Positions 4,894-5,624 of a stretch of 5,624 nucleotides of DNA are shown here, one piece after another (positions within the stretch are counted from its first letter, which is position 1; the number at the start of each line of letters is the position of its first letter). This DNA is from Bacillota bacterium (lineage in GTDB: Bacteria; Bacillota; Bacilli; Lactobacillales; Enterococcaceae), in assembly GCA_023389005.1 (NCBI GenBank), contig JAEWFE010000153.1:1-5624 (forward strand), in the 5' to 3' direction. The notes beneath the pieces are model-generated. The model was not told the origin of the DNA. It saw only the letters and a program-made list of their open reading frames with translations, and ran no database searches. A program made the position numbers and the translations under genes.

Positions 4894-5624
4894 TTGGAAA
4901 AGTTAAATCAAATCAGCCAAGAAGATTTTAACTTTGTGTCGATTGATACGATTAATTCTGAAAAAATCGATACGCCGAAGTATTCCTACTGGCGATCAGT
5001 GGCACGAAAGTTTTTCTCAAGTAAAGTAGCCATTACGATGTTGGTATTACTTGTATTAATTATTTTGATGAGTTTTATCCAACCGTTATTTAGTGGTTAT
5101 GATTTCATGAATGTATCAAATATCAATAACTTCGATGCACGTTATAATCCGCCAAGTGCTGAGAACTGGTTCGGTACCGATGCCAACGGTCAATCATTAT
5201 TCGATGCGGTCTGGGCAGGGGCAAGAACTTCCATCTTAATCAGTGTGTTAGCTACAACAATTACCACAACGATTGGTGTTATTGTAGGGGCGCTATGGGG
5301 TGTCAGCAAGAAAGTGGACCGTGTCATGTTGGAAGTGTATAACGTCATTTCAAACGTACCTTCACTATTAATCATCATCGTCTTAGCCTATGCCTTTGGT
5401 AGTGGTTTTTGGAATTTAGTTTTCGCGATGTGTGTAACAAACTGGATTGGGACAGCTTACTTTATTCGGGTACAAGTAATGATTATGCGTGATCGTGAAT
5501 ATAATTTAGCATCCCGTAATTTAGGGACACCTGTACCACGAATGATTAGTAAGAATATCTTGCCGTATTTGATTTCTGTTGTGATGACAGATATTTCTCG
5601 TACGTTACCAGGATTCATCTCAGC
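4894..5624 (+). CDS. oppC: Oligopeptide ABC transporter permease OppC (AmiD-type), N-terminal part
   Basis: 243 codons are read from TTG 4894 to the window edge with no stop; AmiD-type proteins are about 308 residues, so roughly the last quarter is missing. The N-terminus has a hydrophilic cytoplasmic leader of about 45 residues (with TPKYSYWRSVARKFF at 27-41), then TM1 at about 46-66. The OppC hallmark NWFGTDANGQSLFDAVWAGARTS follows in 91-113 (compare the family pattern HWFGTDxxGRDxFSRxxxGAR). Further membrane segments lie at about 113-136, 147-169 and 172-195. The EAA loop begins at 200 (DREYNLASRNLG, then ISKNILPYLIS). It pairs with OppB to form the channel and should be followed by oppD and oppF ATPase genes. 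The TTG start is chosen for the AGGAGG 9 nt upstream; the next in-frame ATG (5038) lies inside TM1. Confidence 0.92.
   Translation, partial: MEKLNQISQEDFNFVSIDTINSEKIDTPKYSYWRSVARKFFSSKVAITMLVLLVLIILMSFIQPLFSGYDFMNVSNINNFDARYNPPSAENWFGTDANGQSLFDAVWAGARTSILISVLATTITTTIGVIVGALWGVSKKVDRVMLEVYNVISNVPSLLIIIVLAYAFGSGFWNLVFAMCVTNWIGTAYFIRVQVMIMRDREYNLASRNLGTPVPRMISKNILPYLISVVMTDISRTLPGFIS

Noticed and set aside
5190..5378. Open frame of 62 codons on the minus strand within oppC
   Set aside because: Antisense to conserved OppC sequence (GAR motif and TM segments); no ribosome binding site or family match.
1..5624. CRISPR array, tRNA/rRNA genes, transposase or phage genes
   Set aside because: No regularly spaced repeats, no recognisable RNA gene folds and no transposase or phage protein frames were seen on either strand.

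Overview
The window looks like chromosomal DNA of a low-GC Gram-positive bacterium of the order Lactobacillales, most likely Enterococcus or a close relative. This rests on the AT-rich intergenic DNA, strong AGGAGG-type ribosome binding sites, GTG and TTG starts, a lipoprotein signal peptide, and an oligopeptide transporter of the streptococcal/enterococcal Ami-Opp type. The genus is an inference from remembered family sequences; no search was run.

Layout: (1) 1-400, minus strand: the first 133 codons of nrdD, the oxygen-sensitive class III ribonucleotide reductase, covering its ATP-cone; the rest lies outside the window. (2) 401-1089: a 689-bp, very AT-rich divergent region. It holds a near-perfect NrdR box (611-626), two imperfect operator-like inverted repeats, an A7T7 tract, a sigma-A promoter with consensus -35 and -10 hexamers and 17-bp spacing (990-1018), and a short oppA leader with tandem repeats. 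(3) 1090-3087: oppA, a 665-residue peptide-binding lipoprotein of the AmiA/AliA size class. (4) 3088-3403: a 316-bp gap inside the operon, with a terminator-like hairpin directly after oppA, then a long, nearly self-complementary element (3183-3274), then the oppB leader. (5) 3404-4891: oppB, a 495-residue permease with the large extracytoplasmic insertion seen in AmiC. (6) 4894-5624: the first 243 codons of oppC (AmiD-like), cut by the window edge; oppD and oppF ATPase genes would be expected next.

How the genes work together: OppA, anchored to the outer membrane face, captures oligopeptides and passes them to the OppB-OppC channel, which cytoplasmic ATPases outside the window would drive. 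The arrangement suggests OppA is made in excess over the channel: a consensus promoter and ATG start for oppA, then a leaky terminator and non-ATG starts (GTG, TTG) for oppB and oppC. nrdD is a separate, divergently transcribed unit for anaerobic dNTP synthesis, probably under NrdR control.

No clearly new biological system is visible. The least explained feature is the hairpin element at 3183-3274; the operator-like repeats in the divergent region come next.
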